This document shows, in pieces, positions 1 through 11,719 of a stretch of DNA of 64,000 nucleotides. Within the stretch, counting starts at the first letter, position 1, and the number at the start of each line of letters is the position of its first letter. Both the position numbers and the translations under genes were made by a program. Location: positions 420,001 through 484,000 of the forward strand of contig CAUEEP010000877.1 of the NCBI GenBank assembly GCA_958450365.1, given 5' to 3'. Below the pieces are notes generated by a model that saw nothing but the letters and a program-made list of their open reading frames with translations, did no database searches and was not told where the DNA came from. Origin of the DNA: Mesorhabditis belari. Taxonomy: Eukaryota; Nematoda; Chromadorea; Rhabditida; Rhabditidae.

Positions 1-27
1 AATATTAAAATAATATATGGGGAGAAC

Positions 28-1010
28 TCACCTTCCGAAAGAACGTGTCGAGTATAGTTTGCCAAGTTTCCATCTGGGGACAAATCTTTGAAAGATGCAG
101 AGGGCCGTGGAGCGGCACCCCAACTGGATGATTCCAAATTACTCGAACTCATTACCAACGACGATTGGGTATCATCGCGTGAATTGGGAGAAAAGTTAGG
201 GGTTGATCATGTTACAGTGCTAAATCACCTTCATACCCTTGGATTTAAATCGAAACTTGGGACTTGGGTGCCCCATGACCTCACTGACCCCCAGAAGTGG
301 CAGCGCGCCTCCATCAGTGCCGCTCATCTCTCACAATACAAAAGGCAATCCTTTCTTTCTCGAATTGTGATAGGAGATCAGAAATGGGTTTTTTCTGTAA
401 ACTTTCAGAGGAATTGGCAATGGGTGGGGCCAGGCGAGAAACCCGAAAGTGACCCTAAGCCCGATTTGCACCAGAAGAAGTTTATGCTCTGCGTTTTCTG
501 GGATATGGAGGGAGTGGTGTACGGAGAGTTGCTGGATAGCAAGACGACCGTTAATGCAATCAAATACAGTGAGCAGTTGGAAAAGGTGAATGAATCGCTA
601 AAGAAGAATAGGCCCTTCAAGTCAAAGATCGTTCTCCTTCACGCCCTCATGTTGCAAAACTGACTCGCTCTGAAATAAACAGCCTTGGTTGGGAACTTTT
701 GGCGCATCCCGCATACAGTCCGGACCTCGCCCCTTCTGATTACTATTTATTTCGGACCATGAGTAATGAGCTTCGATTATGAAAGAAAATATCGATAAGA
801 ACACTTCAATTCGGAGGAAGAAGGCAAAAATTGGCTCCAAACGTTTTTCGATTCAAAACCAAAACCCTACTACGAAAGAGGAATCCGCAAATTGCCTGTA
901 AAATGGGCAGAAGTCGTCAATAGTAATGGAAATTATTTCGAATGAATTGATGGTTTTATGTTGAATAAATTTTAGTTCAAAGTCCCGCAGTTTTCAATTC
1001 ACCAACCCAA
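28..1010 (+). mobile_element. mariner-family transposon, 5' end missing
   Basis: The right terminal inverted repeat ends at 1010 (TTTTCAATTCACCAACCCAA) and is followed by a TA dinucleotide, the mariner target. No left terminal repeat is present; similarity to a mariner transposase starts near base 30, so the 5' end is deleted or lies outside the window. The last 150 bp (about 861-1010) recur nearly unchanged in three short elements at 46656-47174, 53366-53868 and 56710-57234, which makes this a close relative of their parent. The element is not autonomous as it stands. Confidence 0.9.
34..945 (+). pseudogene. mariner transposase, inactivated
   Basis: The translation follows mariner transposases: an N-terminal helix-turn-helix region (frame of base 88; LGVDHVTVLNHLHTLGF), the WVPHDL linker, a first catalytic block reading GDQKWVF where families normally have GDEKW, and a C-terminal block [16 protein letters not shown] ending at a stop at 943-945. 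Damage is visible: a stop near base 55 upstream of the first long frame, loss of roughly ten bases at about 643 that removes the second catalytic aspartate (normally HDNARPH) and shifts the frame, and a further shift after AYSPDLAPSDYYLF near 760. The catalytic D-D-D triad is therefore broken. Confidence 0.9.
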
Positions 1011-1013
1011 TAA

Positions 1014-3300
1014 TTCTAACGGTTGTTATTTTTATTAATTTGATTGTTGGTTAATAAAAATTTTTGCAATCGGAAATCATTAAGAAAAATGCAGTTATTT
1101 TCCGGAGTACCATTAATAGTAATAAATAAATATCATCCGAGAATCCACTCATGTACCTGAACTAACGAAACTCGTAATAATTGTTGATGCATCGTTTGTA
1201 TTTTGATGCTCAGAGGAGGCCCGAGATGAGGAAGTTTGTATAAAAGAGTTACAATCACAATGGCCCAACTAAAAGCTTAACTTTGCGACGATTTAAGTTA
1301 CTCCGGTATTACTTAACAAATAAGTTGAACGTATTTTTAGTCTAAAGTATGAGCTCGGCAGTGACTTTATTTTGTTTAAAAGATCAACCTCATCGTAAAG
1401 CCCACGAGAATTCCGATTAATGCAAGTGACAGGGGAAGATTTGAATCGTTCATAAGAACAGAGCAATCAATTGAAGATTTGATCGAAGAATTGTTTAACT
1501 GTATTTTTCTTTAAAAATTTTTAATGTAAATAAAGTTACCCTATTATTTTCGTGTATTTGATAAGAGATCACCAAATAATTACCATAAAAGCCGCTTGCG
1601 ATCACCAAAAAAAATGCGTTCGCGAAAAAAAACTTAAAAAATTAACATTTTTCAAAATTGATTTCTTTTCATACAGAAAATATTCGTCGAACTCGAATTT
1701 TCCATTCTGGAGACGATATAGCGAGACATCGAAGAAAAAAGTTATACACATGTAAAAGAAGATGAAAGATAGTAAGAAATAAATAAACGTTCTAGAATTG
1801 GCAGTTAACAAGTGACAATCACCATCACATCTTACACCAAATATGAGAATCGCCGTTTGACTGAAATTTCTTGAACTTGCTGAAATGATGGTGAAAGATG
1901 GGATGACGACGGGACGAGTGTAGGACAAAGTAATCGTCATTGATAGGGAACATAGCTGAAATGAGATGTTAAAGGGGGAAACAATCGAGGCTGATGCCAA
2001 GTGAGAAATTTTTATCGCCGATAACTATTATTTTGCTTTTTTTAATGCTTTTTATACCAAAAATAGCAGAAACAAATTGGCTGATTGATTTCCTGCCATA
2101 TTCGGCCAGATTTTGTCGACGAACATCTCCTGCAACTGGCAAGCCACTCCCCTCGTAGAAAATTAGAATCATCTCTTATTTAACTTTTCTTTCAAGATGA
2201 GCGATGATGAAGCTATTGAAGATGATAAGCTGACGCACGTCATTGTTGAGTTAGCACAATTGGAAATTTTCCTGCAACATTGCTATATTTGTGGGAGAAT
2301 TCAAGGAGGCCGAAGTAAAGGAAAGTCGAGAACAATCAATTGGGCAAGAAATGGAATTTGCCGTAGCAGCCGTAACTCGATGTGCATGTCAAAATGATAA
2401 AAGGATTTGATGATCGACACAGAAGTTTGTAGAAGCTACAGAAACTTGGTTGGTCAACATTGCAATCACAGAAGCCGCTCAAGTCTGGCCACCCTAATTT
2501 GGTTTCCTTCTTTTATGTTTTATCTTTGTTTTTCGTTTTTCAAAACATCATGTATGGCCTGTATCTATCAGATAACAGAAGTATTTGATTTAGATCAGAA
2601 ATCCTGGACACAAATCACCAAGATAGACTTAAAATGAGCTAGATTCTCAATGGAAGCTTGGTAAAGTGTTATTGTCAATGCCCAATAAAATATTTAAGCT
2701 GTTCACCCAATTGAAACCATGAACCCTTTCTCCAGCGCCAGATTGACCACACGACCAGTCTTAGACCACACGACCAAGCGTATAAAGGAGCTCAGTAATT
2801 CCACTTTTTACAAAAGACGGTCCCACTAACCCTCAGAATTAATTTGATTTTTTAAAATTAGGTAAGATTTTACACATATAACCAAATTTTCAGCCAAATC
2901 GGTTCAGCCGTTTTTTCTAAAATCCCATAACAGACAGACACACAGATATGCTTTCTCTCTTATAATAAGTAACGATCAAGACGATCATTCAGCTTAGATT
3001 CAACACGAAACTATCATTTACTTACAATGATCGCAATTTGAACCATTCTGAACGTTTTAATGTGATCTGGAGCTTTCACACAACTGAAAATACCAATAGT
3101 GAGTGAGCAAATAAAGCCATCGATTAGAAGTGGAATTAAATAAAGAGTCTCGAGAATTGAATATTCTGACATTTGAGTCTGATAGTGGGAAAGGTGAGCC
3201 CAATGTGACTGTTTGTGAACCGAGGAAGTAGAGTGGGCGAATTGGAAATAAAAAGGAAACATGTGATTTTTGTGAGTCAGGAGACAGCTGTAAACTTTAA
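1014..3300. repeat. Segmental duplication, copy A
   Basis: Most of this stretch matches copy C (about 16985-18900) in the same orientation, and its left half also matches copy B (about 12265-13517). Relative to C it has about 420 extra bases at 2505-2925. Shared parts include a conserved short frame starting MSDDEAIEDDKLTHV at 2197 (13428 in B; 18169 in C begins MSEDEAIEDNELTYV) and an srh first exon on the minus strand. The short conserved frames were not recognised as any family. The duplication starts next to the mariner end at 1010. Confidence 0.8.
3026..3172 (-). pseudogene. srh-type chemoreceptor, first exon only (copy A)
   Basis: A 49-codon exon starts at ATG 3172 and ends at a GTAAGT donor. 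It reads MSEYSILETLYLIPLL, then a hydrophobic segment, then KAPDHIKTFRMVQ. This is the usual start of a serpentine receptor of class H: first membrane helix followed by the KTP-x-x-M-K loop. The same exon, with matching donor, is at 18586-18732. In this copy no later srh exons were found before the mariner end at 1010, so it is scored as a gene fragment. Confidence 0.6.
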
Positions 3301-3377
3301 GAAATAATTGTTATTTGAACAGGACCCCAAACTCATTTTATGATACTTTCGAAATGCGGGAGGTTCACCTGCAAATA

Positions 3378-4196
3378 CTAATGATTTTTTTTCGTTTTCC
3401 GTCGGTCTTTGATGCGCTTAACGATAAAAGGTAAGAGAGATAAGAAGTAATGGGAGAGAGAATTAAATCCCTTACCTGGCAGCGGTTCGCAAAGACCAAA
3501 GTATTCACTAATTGAATCATCATGGATACCAGAGAATTCTTTCTGGAAATGAAGAAAAGTGAATTTGTTAGCTTTAAAAGTTTCTTTTTTCAACGCAACA
3601 GCCATCCAATCAACAAATAATTCGAATTTATCAAAAGTAACGTTTGACTTTAGATTGAAAAGTGTTTAATTCTGGTTTCTTATTGAATCTAATTTATCTT
3701 TTATCTAAAGCCAATTTTCTGACTTTATTGATAACCCGCAAAAGTTCTGGGTCTGCCAGAAATCAGATCTAGAGCAAGTTTTCAAGTCTGGACCAGCTTA
3801 CAGTTGAAGTCAAACATAGCTGAACTCACATAACTAAAGTATTTCCCAGTTGCCGGATTCTTTTGAATCATTTCAAGCCAATATTCCGTTTCATTATCTA
3901 TCAAAGATTCCTGTAAATGAGCTTATTTTAAACGATGTTTTTCTGTGACTAACACCTAGAAGTATCAGCCCAAAGATTGATGCGACTTTAGGGTTTGTGT
4001 TATTATCCATGAACCATTTCAATTGCTCCCAATAGTTTAAGTAAAATTTGCCCACTAAAACAAATTGTACAACAAATTTTTCCACAGAAACCTTACTTGT
4101 AGTGCTGCAATCTGTTGCCAGGTAGATCACTTTTTGTCTTCTTGGATTTGTCGCCGGTACATATAAAACATCCCAAAATGACCGCAATGAGTCCAT
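3378..4196 (-). CDS. Unrecognised multi-exon gene candidate (partial)
   Basis: Several minus-strand frames end at good splice sites: an exon reading YVPATNPRRQKVIYLATDC (donor near 4098), one reading YLNYWEQLKWFMDNNTNPKV (3960-4050), one reading DNETEYWLEMIQKNPATG (about 3830-3903) and one reading EFSGIHDDSISEYFGLCEPL (about 3478-3545, donor GTAAGG). Composition looks coding, but not all junction phases could be reconciled and no family was recognised. Start and end are unknown. It could be a decayed gene inside the duplicated region. Confidence 0.35.
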
Positions 4197-4506
4197 GAGA
4201 TTCTCTGGGCTGAATGTTCTTTAGAAATTGAGCAAACGATTAACAACGGTGGCTATATTGACTTTCGAAAATACCTTATTTAAAATTGTTGCAAAAGCAG
4301 ATTTTCCGGTTGAGCCAAGCCAGGACCAGAGCTAGATCCAAAAGGTCTAAGCCAGGCTTCTAGTTTTGTTGGTCTAGCCCGGTCTAACTAAGTTTACCTG
4401 AAATACATAACCTTCCCAGAAAGTCTGAGATCTGCCTGGAGCAATGGTTAAACCAATGTCTGCATCATCTGGGTATATCTTCGGATCTGGCTTGGCTTGA
4501 CTTCCA

Positions 4507-4780
4507 GAGCCCGTATGCTACGCTCCGGGAAAGTTTCCGCCAAAAACTCTGCCGAGGGGAAATTCCGAGGGGAAGAAAAATTGAAAAACCTTCCGCCTTT
4601 ATCAAACTATGTTTTTTGAAGCCAAAATTCCAGGTTAATAAATCGAAAGTCTTGTTCATAAAGCCATCGTTTTAGCACTTTCCTTTGTAAATTTTCCGGA
4701 GTTTAGCAGCAACGGGAAAATTCCGGCGCCAGCAAATCACTTTCCGTCGGAAATTTTCCCGGAGCATAGCATACGGGCTC
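4507..4780. mobile_element. MITE with 26-bp terminal inverted repeats
   Basis: The left end GAGCCCGTATGCTACGCTCC and the right end reading GGAGCATAGCATACGGGCTC are inverted copies, extending inward as CGGGAAA. The element is 274 bp and encodes nothing. The superfamily is not clear from the ends. Confidence 0.75.
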
Positions 4781-5089
4781 AGGCTCAGGTCCTAGTTTGA
4801 TCCAGGTCTGCCTCAGGCTCACGCTCAGGTTCCGGTTCGACCCAGATCAGCAGCTTCTTGTTGGGTAGAAAATTCAGACAATTGTAAAATGAAAACTACA
4901 TAAAACCAGCCGGAAATGAGCGTTCTTTTAAGTTTGCAAGGTGTCAAAGGACTCCCATTTCAATGCCTTATCTTTCCTGTTCTTGTGAAAGCCTAAGTCG
5001 ATAAGATTTGATTGATTTTGCTTTTATTTATTCTTTACATCATTCTGAATTCAAAATTCAGTTTCCAAATTTAAAGTTCCAATTTCCAA

Positions 5090-6009
5090 ATGTCAATCTT
5101 TATTCTCTTGATAACATTAATTTCTGTAATCCATTTGTCTGAAGCTCACTCAATTCAATGTGTCTATGATTCGAATGAGAATGGAGAGAGTCATTTGAAT
5201 ACTTCAGTACGTTTAAATTCAAAGAAATCCTTGCATAAAATGTGCATTTTTCGAGAAATGGAGGCATACATTTGATAAAATCTTCGGCTCTTGTGTAATT
5301 TTCGGGACTTTTACTTAATTTTCTATGAATTTCTGGCTAAGCAAAGTCAATTTATTTTGACTGAGGCTAAATTTTGGTCTAAGTAGTGAAGCATGGTACA
5401 GTTAAAGTCAATGAGTACTTATTGTCATTCAAATTATGAACAATGATTATGGCTGGGCCAGAGCAAGAGCAAGCAAGGCTGGGCCAGATCAAAACAGAGC
5501 TGGTCATGCCAAGCCAGAAGTTCTCCCGGCTCTTCTGTAATTTTCGGGACTTTTGAATGTTTTACTTAATTTTCTATGGTTAACAAAGTCAATTTATTTT
5601 GACTGGCAGTTACACTGTTGGCATTTCTCTATACTTCTGATTCCCTCTTTAATGCCTATTGCAAAACAGATAAGGCACAGGTAAAAGTGTTAGGCCGTTT
5701 AGTCCTGGCATTTATAGGTGTTAATACATAGCGCCAAAAAGAGATTTCTTGGCATTTTCATTTTTTATTTGTTTTTATTTGCTATTCGTGCTGCTCGTGT
5801 ATTAAGGCCAACCATTCTATCACAAGGAATTGAGCCTCAACCTGCAATCGATCTTTATCAACGATTATCCGACTAAAATGACCGAAGCTACCCTAGATAC
5901 AATTTTTGGAGGAGTCAGAAGAAGAAAAAGACGGCACGATTCAATTTTCTGCTCGTTATTCTTTATTGCCACTGAGCGCAATTGGGATGCAAAGGATGAC
6001 TCTTATTAA
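5090..6009 (+). pseudogene. Small secreted-protein gene, copy 1 (disrupted)
   Basis: Exon 1 (5090-5206, 39 codons) starts with a clear signal peptide, MSIFILLITLISVIHLSEA, continues HSIQCVYDSNENGESHLNTS and ends at a GTACGT donor. A likely later exon (about 5807-6009) reads SLNLQSIFINDYPTKMTEAT and IATERNWDAKDDSY before a stop. Compared with the minus-strand copies at 14048-14871 and 20635-21090, this copy has lost 8 bases near 5913, which shifts the frame after TIFGG. Intervening exons were not identified, so the full product is unknown. The family was not recognised; the product would be exported. Confidence 0.5.
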
Positions 6010-6489
6010 GAATTCGAGCAAAGCAAATGGAGTCACTTGGAGGAATCCTAAGTGTTCTAGTATTTTTACAAACTCAAAAAACCTCAAACATACAAGCTTC
6101 TAGAAAAAGGTGAGAATCATCAAAAGTCCCGAAAATTATCCAAGAGCCAAATCTTTCTTTTGGTCTGACTAGATAAAAAACTATGTTTACGGTAGTTTGC
6201 CAGTCGACACCTTTTAGAAAACGCATTAGTTAAAAGAAGCCAGTTAAAAGCTTGAGTATTAGAAAATCTTAAGCATGAGAAAATTGAGTTTTCTTTTGAA
6301 AAAAAAGAACATGTCAAGCGCTTTGCTCATCGCAAGTTTAGGCTCGAGCGACTCGATGCAGCGTCTGGTGCAAATATTGTTCAATCATCAAGTGTTTGAT
6401 ATTAAAAATTGCGGGGAAAAAATTTGATTAAAAAATCAAAATCGGCGGGAATTCTGTAGCCAATTTCGAATGAGTGGGACTAGGCTCGT

Positions 6490-6727
6490 TCAATCATCAA
6501 GTGTTTGGTATCATTCGACGCAAAATTATTGATAATTATGTTGAATTTTTAAAATTAGAAAGATTGGATAAAAAGAAAAAATTTTATGGAACTTCAAAGT
6601 TTTCTCTTGAATAAACAGTTTTTTTGCTTTAAATTTTTTTCTTTTTATCCAATCTTTCTAATTTAAAAAATTTGACATAATTACTAATGATTCTGCGTCG
6701 AATGATACCAAGCACTTGATGATTGGA
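6490..6727. repeat. Fold-back inverted repeat
   Basis: Two arms of about 100 bp mirror each other: TCAAGTGTTTGGTATCATTC at the left and GAATGATACCAAGCACTTGA at the right, with AATTAGAAAGATTGGATAAA and its complement further in. A half copy lies at about 20110-20225, directly after the second mariner. It looks like a short non-autonomous DNA transposon. Confidence 0.75.
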
Positions 6728-8100
6728 CGCGCCTAAACCCACGCATTCAAAATCGGCTATAGAAGTCCCGCCGATTTTGAATAAAACCTAGTAGTGCACA
6801 GAATTTTTAACCTAAACGCACAAATTTTGTACTGTCAGCTCCGAGCTAAACTGATATTTTAGTTACAATTGTTATTATAGAATGATTTGTCTATTCTTAT
6901 GTAAATGTGATCTCCCCTGTGCTTATCCCTTCCATCGCCGAGAAGGGGCGGTCCTTGGGATCGTTAAGTGAGCCTCTCACTTGGAGTTCCCCTTCCCCTT
7001 TCACTCATTTGTAATCTCTTCGTCTTATCGTACTACTGTAAATAAAGATACATAGCTTCCGGGTATGGAACTGCAATTCAGGTCGGTCTTCTCAAGGACT
7101 CCCCCTAATAAATTGAAGAAGTTGAGTCGGGTTGTCGGGCTGTTAGAGATGGCAGGATATCAAAAGGGGTCCACTCTCTTTGACTTAACCCAAATTTTAG
7201 TTTATATCCGTTTACTCCTAGGAACAAACAGTATTTCATCGACCAAAACAGCCAAAATATTTCATTCATAATCGGCTACGACATTTCAAATCATTTGACC
7301 GTTGTGAATTTCGCCTATCCATTTAGAAAGATAAATCCTCTCGATGGTCGTGGGGCTGTGGAGAGATGGACAATGATGGAGAACAATGGTGTAATGTAAG
7401 TTTAAAGTATTTCTTTTTCTTTTTCTTTTCTTTTTCTTCTTTTTCATTGAATCCTATTTTTGGATAACTTTACAATTTGGCTTTTTCGAAATTATTTTAT
7501 CTAACCGGAGATCTAATCGGACAAAGTATGAACTGACTAAACGGGTTTACCAAAATCATTTCACTCATGAAACTTTATTTTGAACAAACGCTTCTATTCA
7601 TCTTTATCATGATCTATTTGTTATGTAAAGTTAGCAAAAATCGACCAATAAATGGTGAGTGAAATTCTTTGTCAATCACAATCACAAACAAGTTTCAGAG
7701 AACTGATTCATCAAACAAAGTTGAAGTTTAGAAAATCTTGCAGCTGAATTTTGAACTTCTATAAACATTTTCTTTTTTTCTATATTACATTAACATTTGT
7801 ATTTTTACATATTACATTTTTCTCCTATCTTTCTTAACAAAAAGTAGATAAATCGAAAAAAATAGAAGCAAGATTACAATAGCTTTCAAAAGATGACACG
7901 TTTTACACATACTAGTAAGAATAGTTAGTAGAAACGACCAATATCTTTCAATTGAGCTCCACTTTTCACAAAACAAAATGACCTTGTTTTTCGGCAATCG
8001 ATCGAGTTTTTCTTTTTCGGAGAATTGACAAATCTTTCTTCGACCAAAAGACAGGTGCAAATCTCTTATTTGGGTAAATGAAAGTGTTTTTATTGAAATA

Positions 8101-10197
8101 ATGTATCTCTATCTTATTGTCATATTTATTTGTGAAGCTTTTGGCAGTGGAGATGATGCTGGAGCTCCGCCACCAGGTTCGGTGTCTAAATTTCAATTCT
8201 AATCCAGTACTTATCAAAGAATTTGATTTGAAATTTGTTTTACCAACATTTTAAATCAAGAGAATCTTTAGTTACTTTCAAAAAAGCAAAAAAGAAACAA
8301 TCTTTAGTTTCTTTTAGCCCGTAGAATCGAGGTCAAGCTCATTTAAATGTTAATTTTTTTACTTGATTGGATTCTTTTAGTACAACTAGAATTAGCATTT
8401 AACTTTTTATTCAATAACAAATTTATTGTTTATTTAGTTCATGAAAGTTTCCATTTCACCGACAAGTTGAAAGCATTCGAGTTTCGCAAAGAGGAAAGTC
8501 CGAGTGAAGAAGCTTCAATAATTGAATATATCGGAAATGAAATGGTAACGATTTCTTTTTGAAAAAACCTTGAACTTTTTCAGTTTTCTCATAACTCAAC
8601 GCAGAAAGGAATGAAAATTAAAATCAATTATTTCGACAATGTTTGGAGTCCTCTTCGTTTTCACGGACCTCATCATGGATCTGATTATTTTGAGTAAGTC
8701 GTAAATCGTAGATTTTAAAAAAGGCTCTAAATTTAAGCAAGAAAATTATCTAAAAAAATCTACCGAATGACATCAATGCTAATTTATAACAAATTTTAAT
8801 ATGAAAGTGATCATGATAGTCGATTTCTTACAGTGTATTGCAGAGAAAGATTCAAACTGAATAGTAAGATTGAAAGAGACGATTTAGAGTAATTAAATCT
8901 TGATATAAACATCAGCAAATATTTGATGAAAAGTGCTCGAGTTTTGATTTCAACTCAGGAAGTGGCTACTTAAAGCCAAATTTTTTCGCAACTGGGTCTT
9001 TTGACTTTCTTTTACCATAACTTTCTTCTAAGTAAGCCAATCTTTATAATTTTGGTGTCATTTTGTTGCACTTGTTGAGATCTACAAAATGACATTAAAA
9101 TTATAAAGATTCGCCCTTTTAGAAGAAAGTTATGTCAAGTTGTGCAAGTTTGGACAGACGCCAAAGACGCAAAAGACAAAATTTAACTCGAAGTAGCCAG
9201 TTGTTATCAAAACTGGGGTAATTTTCATTAAATATTACTATGTACTGATCTTTTTATCAAAATTTGATTACTGCTAATTGATCTTGATTACATAAGCTGA
9301 GAGTTGTCGTTATGGTAGTCGGGCAAGCTTTAGAGCAGTTACCCGAAAGTCAGTGTTCGCAAAAAGTTCGTTAGTCCGTCAGAAGTCTGTCAAAATTTGT
9401 CAAACTTCGTCAGAATTTTGTACCAGATTAGCCAAATAAACAGTTTTATGCATACTTTCAGATTACTGGAGAAAAGCCACAAATCACTCGAGTACGTTGT
9501 GCCGAACGAGCAAGTTTTCATGGAGTAAGTGCCGAAAGTCTAACAGATCTAAAACTTTTTAGATACACACAAGAGACTGGAGAATTCGAAGGATCAATCA
9601 AAGAGGTTGATATCAAAGATGGTTAGAAATTCTATGCAAAATCAACAAAACAAAAATCTTACAGGTTGTGATTGCGCTCAAAAAGTGGAATCACCTCAAA
9701 ATAGTTCAATCATTACAGTCACAATTCGACAAAGGATTTCAAAGGTATTGTATCTAAATCTTGAGGCTATTTTTCCATTTCCAGGGTTGCCCACCAATCG
9801 CCTGTGCCTGGGAACCGTTAGATCGACGGATTGAGCGATTCATCACCATTGAGTACTCTTCAAATCTCAACTCAAATGACACTTTCTATATTCGGGTCAA
9901 CAATAAACACAGAGAATTGTAAGTACTGTAACGTGTTAAGTTTTGAGTACTAAATAGACTTACATTCTAAGCTTTTCTTGGCAAAATTTTAGATTAAAAA
10001 TGCAACAAGAAGCAAACGGGACCCTCAAATTTCAAAGCAAACTATTTCAATCAAGGATTTTCTTTGCAGCAACTGGAGGAAACAACCAATCCGATACAAG
10101 TTTCACGATTCAAATCATCTATGACAAGAACTTTTCTGATCGACTAACGAGTTTTATTTCGTTGTTCATTATGCTTTGCTATTTGTTGATGAAATGA
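8101..10197 (+). CDS. Secreted or GPI/membrane-anchored protein, unknown family, eight exons
   Basis: Eight exons join with every phase consistent: 8101-8176, 8438-8544, 8584-8693, 9462-9524, 9563-9621, 9665-9744, 9785-9918 and 9993-10197. The product starts with a signal peptide (MYLYLIVIFICEAFGSG) and ends in a hydrophobic tail (LTSFISLFIMLCYLLMK) typical of a GPI-anchor signal or a last membrane helix. Between are DNVWSPLRFHGPHHGSDYFE, a short cysteine cluster (GCDCAQ, GCPPIACAW) and several N-glycosylation sites. The first donor (GTTCGG) is weak. AATAAA follows the stop at about 10210. No family was recognised; the layout suggests a surface protein. A separate signal-peptide-like frame at 7567 upstream could not be joined to it. 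Confidence 0.75.
8958..9207. repeat. Inverted repeat inside an intron
   Basis: Lies in intron 3 of the eight-exon secreted gene. Arms include GGCTACTTAAAG...CAAATTTT and its inverse near 9190, and an inner pair around AACTTTCTTCTAA and TTAGAAGAAAGTT. Probably a decayed fold-back element. Confidence 0.6.
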
Positions 10198-10576
10198 TTG
10201 TTGCAGAATGAATAAAGATCAAACAAACAAACCAGACAAGAGCTCGAAAAAACACAACAACAACAATTGTAAAGTTTATAAGCAAAAGCATTTGTTAGAT
10301 TCACGAAGAAAAACTTTATATAGTACTGGACAAAAGATTATCACCTCCATCTTTGGAATTTTTCTCCATCTTTGAAGAGCTATAACTCCGAGCCTTTCCA
10401 TCGTAGACCAGAAGTGTTATAGTAATTCTGAAAGCCTGAAACAAGCTCTATAAGAGCCATTTTAAAATTATTTTAACTTTTGACACATTTGGGGGTGCGC
10501 AAAATAGGGCTTGGAAAAGCAAAGTTTTCAACCCTGTTTTTCTTGTTGATGTTGATGCAGTATATTTAAGTATATA

Positions 10577-10740
10577 CCGTAAATACTGTAATTGGACCCC
10601 ACCCCTCTAATAGTACCCCGCCTAACGCGTAATTACAAACAACGGATAGAAAGACGGACGGAAAGACAAATGGACAGACAGACAAACGGACAGACAGACA
10701 GACGGACGGACACTTCCCTTTTAAATATAGTAGATTATCC
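10577..10740. repeat. MITE-end-like sequence and GGACAGAC-type microsatellite
   Basis: Bases 10577-10623 resemble the terminal sequence of the CCGTATT MITEs (compare 61456), with CTCTAATAGTA. They are followed by repeats of GGACAGACA/GGACGGAC to about 10720. The reverse complement matches the motif at 63374-63545, including the flanking AT-rich box, so both belong to one repeat family. Confidence 0.6.
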
Positions 10741-11296
10741 TGTCCTACTTTGCACTAATTTTTGAGAAACTGTAGAACAGTATGCCCTGGAAATAAGTTA
10801 AGCTAAAGCTAAGAGTTAAGGCAAATTGGACTAAATCCAACAGCAAGGTTCAAATTCTAGGTCCAGGTCAATTGAAAGCTATCGGATTGGGCTTTTGTAG
10901 AGATTTTACAAAATCAAAGTTAAATTCAAGCGGTTTAGGTTATTAAAAGTTTCAGAGATTCGGTCAGAATGGCCTACCAAGACCTGGTGCAAGACAAGAC
11001 TTGGTGCTTCAACAATAAGTCAATTACCAGAGAAAGCTCTTGACCAAGCATAATCCGTGAGTTGATAAAGTTTGTTTCACGGCTCATAGCAATTCATACT
11101 CGGCTTTTCGAACCACTTTTTCAACCAATGACAAACTTGATCAACAAAGGATAAATCTTTCAAGAATCCTGAAAATAATGCGCTTAAACATGAAGTTTAA
11201 ATTAAGTTTTTATAGACATCGAACTGTTAGCTATTAGATAAAGCCCAAAAAATTTGATATTTCCATTTTTCATCAGGTCGAATGACATAAGGCATT

Positions 11297-11372
11297 TGTT
11301 GTGCGTTGTGCGTTCTGCGTTCTGCGTCGTGCGTTGTTGTGCGAAACGTTGTGCGTTGTGCGAAACGCAGTG
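11297..11372. repeat. GCGTTGTGC-type simple repeat
   Basis: Imperfect tandem units GCGTTGTGC/G(T)TCTGC expand the last srh exon of copy B. Copy C has only a remnant at about 16195-16212, so this is a local expansion. Confidence 0.8.
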
Positions 11373-11719
11373 GAATCTCCAATTCGTGATATAAATCGTT
11401 TTTTGAGACGCTGAAACCCAGATAATCTAATCATATTGTTGTCAATGTCTCATTCTGTTTCTATTCACTTACCTGATAAAGTTTAATGAAAAATCTCGAT
11501 AGTATTTTGTCACAAAAAGAACGATGAGACAATTGCCGGAGGAATGCAAAGTGGTTATCATTAGTGCATTAGATAAAATTTTTTCTGGAAAGGAAACCGT
11601 ATAAATAAGAGTTTTAAATACTTACTTGTTTGTTTATCTTGAACAAGTATTGCTAAAGCCATTATAAACAAAGGTAGAACACACATTGTCGCCAAAAAGT
11701 CCATCTAGATCTTTTTAAT
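11330..11719 (-). pseudogene. srh-type chemoreceptor, 3' exons only (copy B)
   Basis: Minus-strand exons match copy C: a membrane-helix exon reading ATMCVLPLFIMALAIL, then one reading ALMITTLHSSGNCLIVLFVT with YYRD, the last helix and PYRE-like loop of srh receptors. One base is missing after YYRD compared with C, which changes the phase, and the last exon is altered by the simple repeat at 11297-11372. The start exon is absent. Confidence 0.65.

Noticed and set aside
1602..2000. 132-codon minus-strand hydrophobic frame
   Set aside because: Not conserved as a frame in copies B and C of the same repeat.
6830..7080. Possible solo LTR (TGTCAGCTCCGAG..., AATAAA at about 7037)
   Set aside because: No second LTR, no clear 3' end and no target duplication were found.
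7065..7390. Plus-strand frames before the eight-exon secreted gene
   Set aside because: They look partly coding (one reads DISNHLTVVNFAYPFRKINP) but no splice chain or family could be supported.
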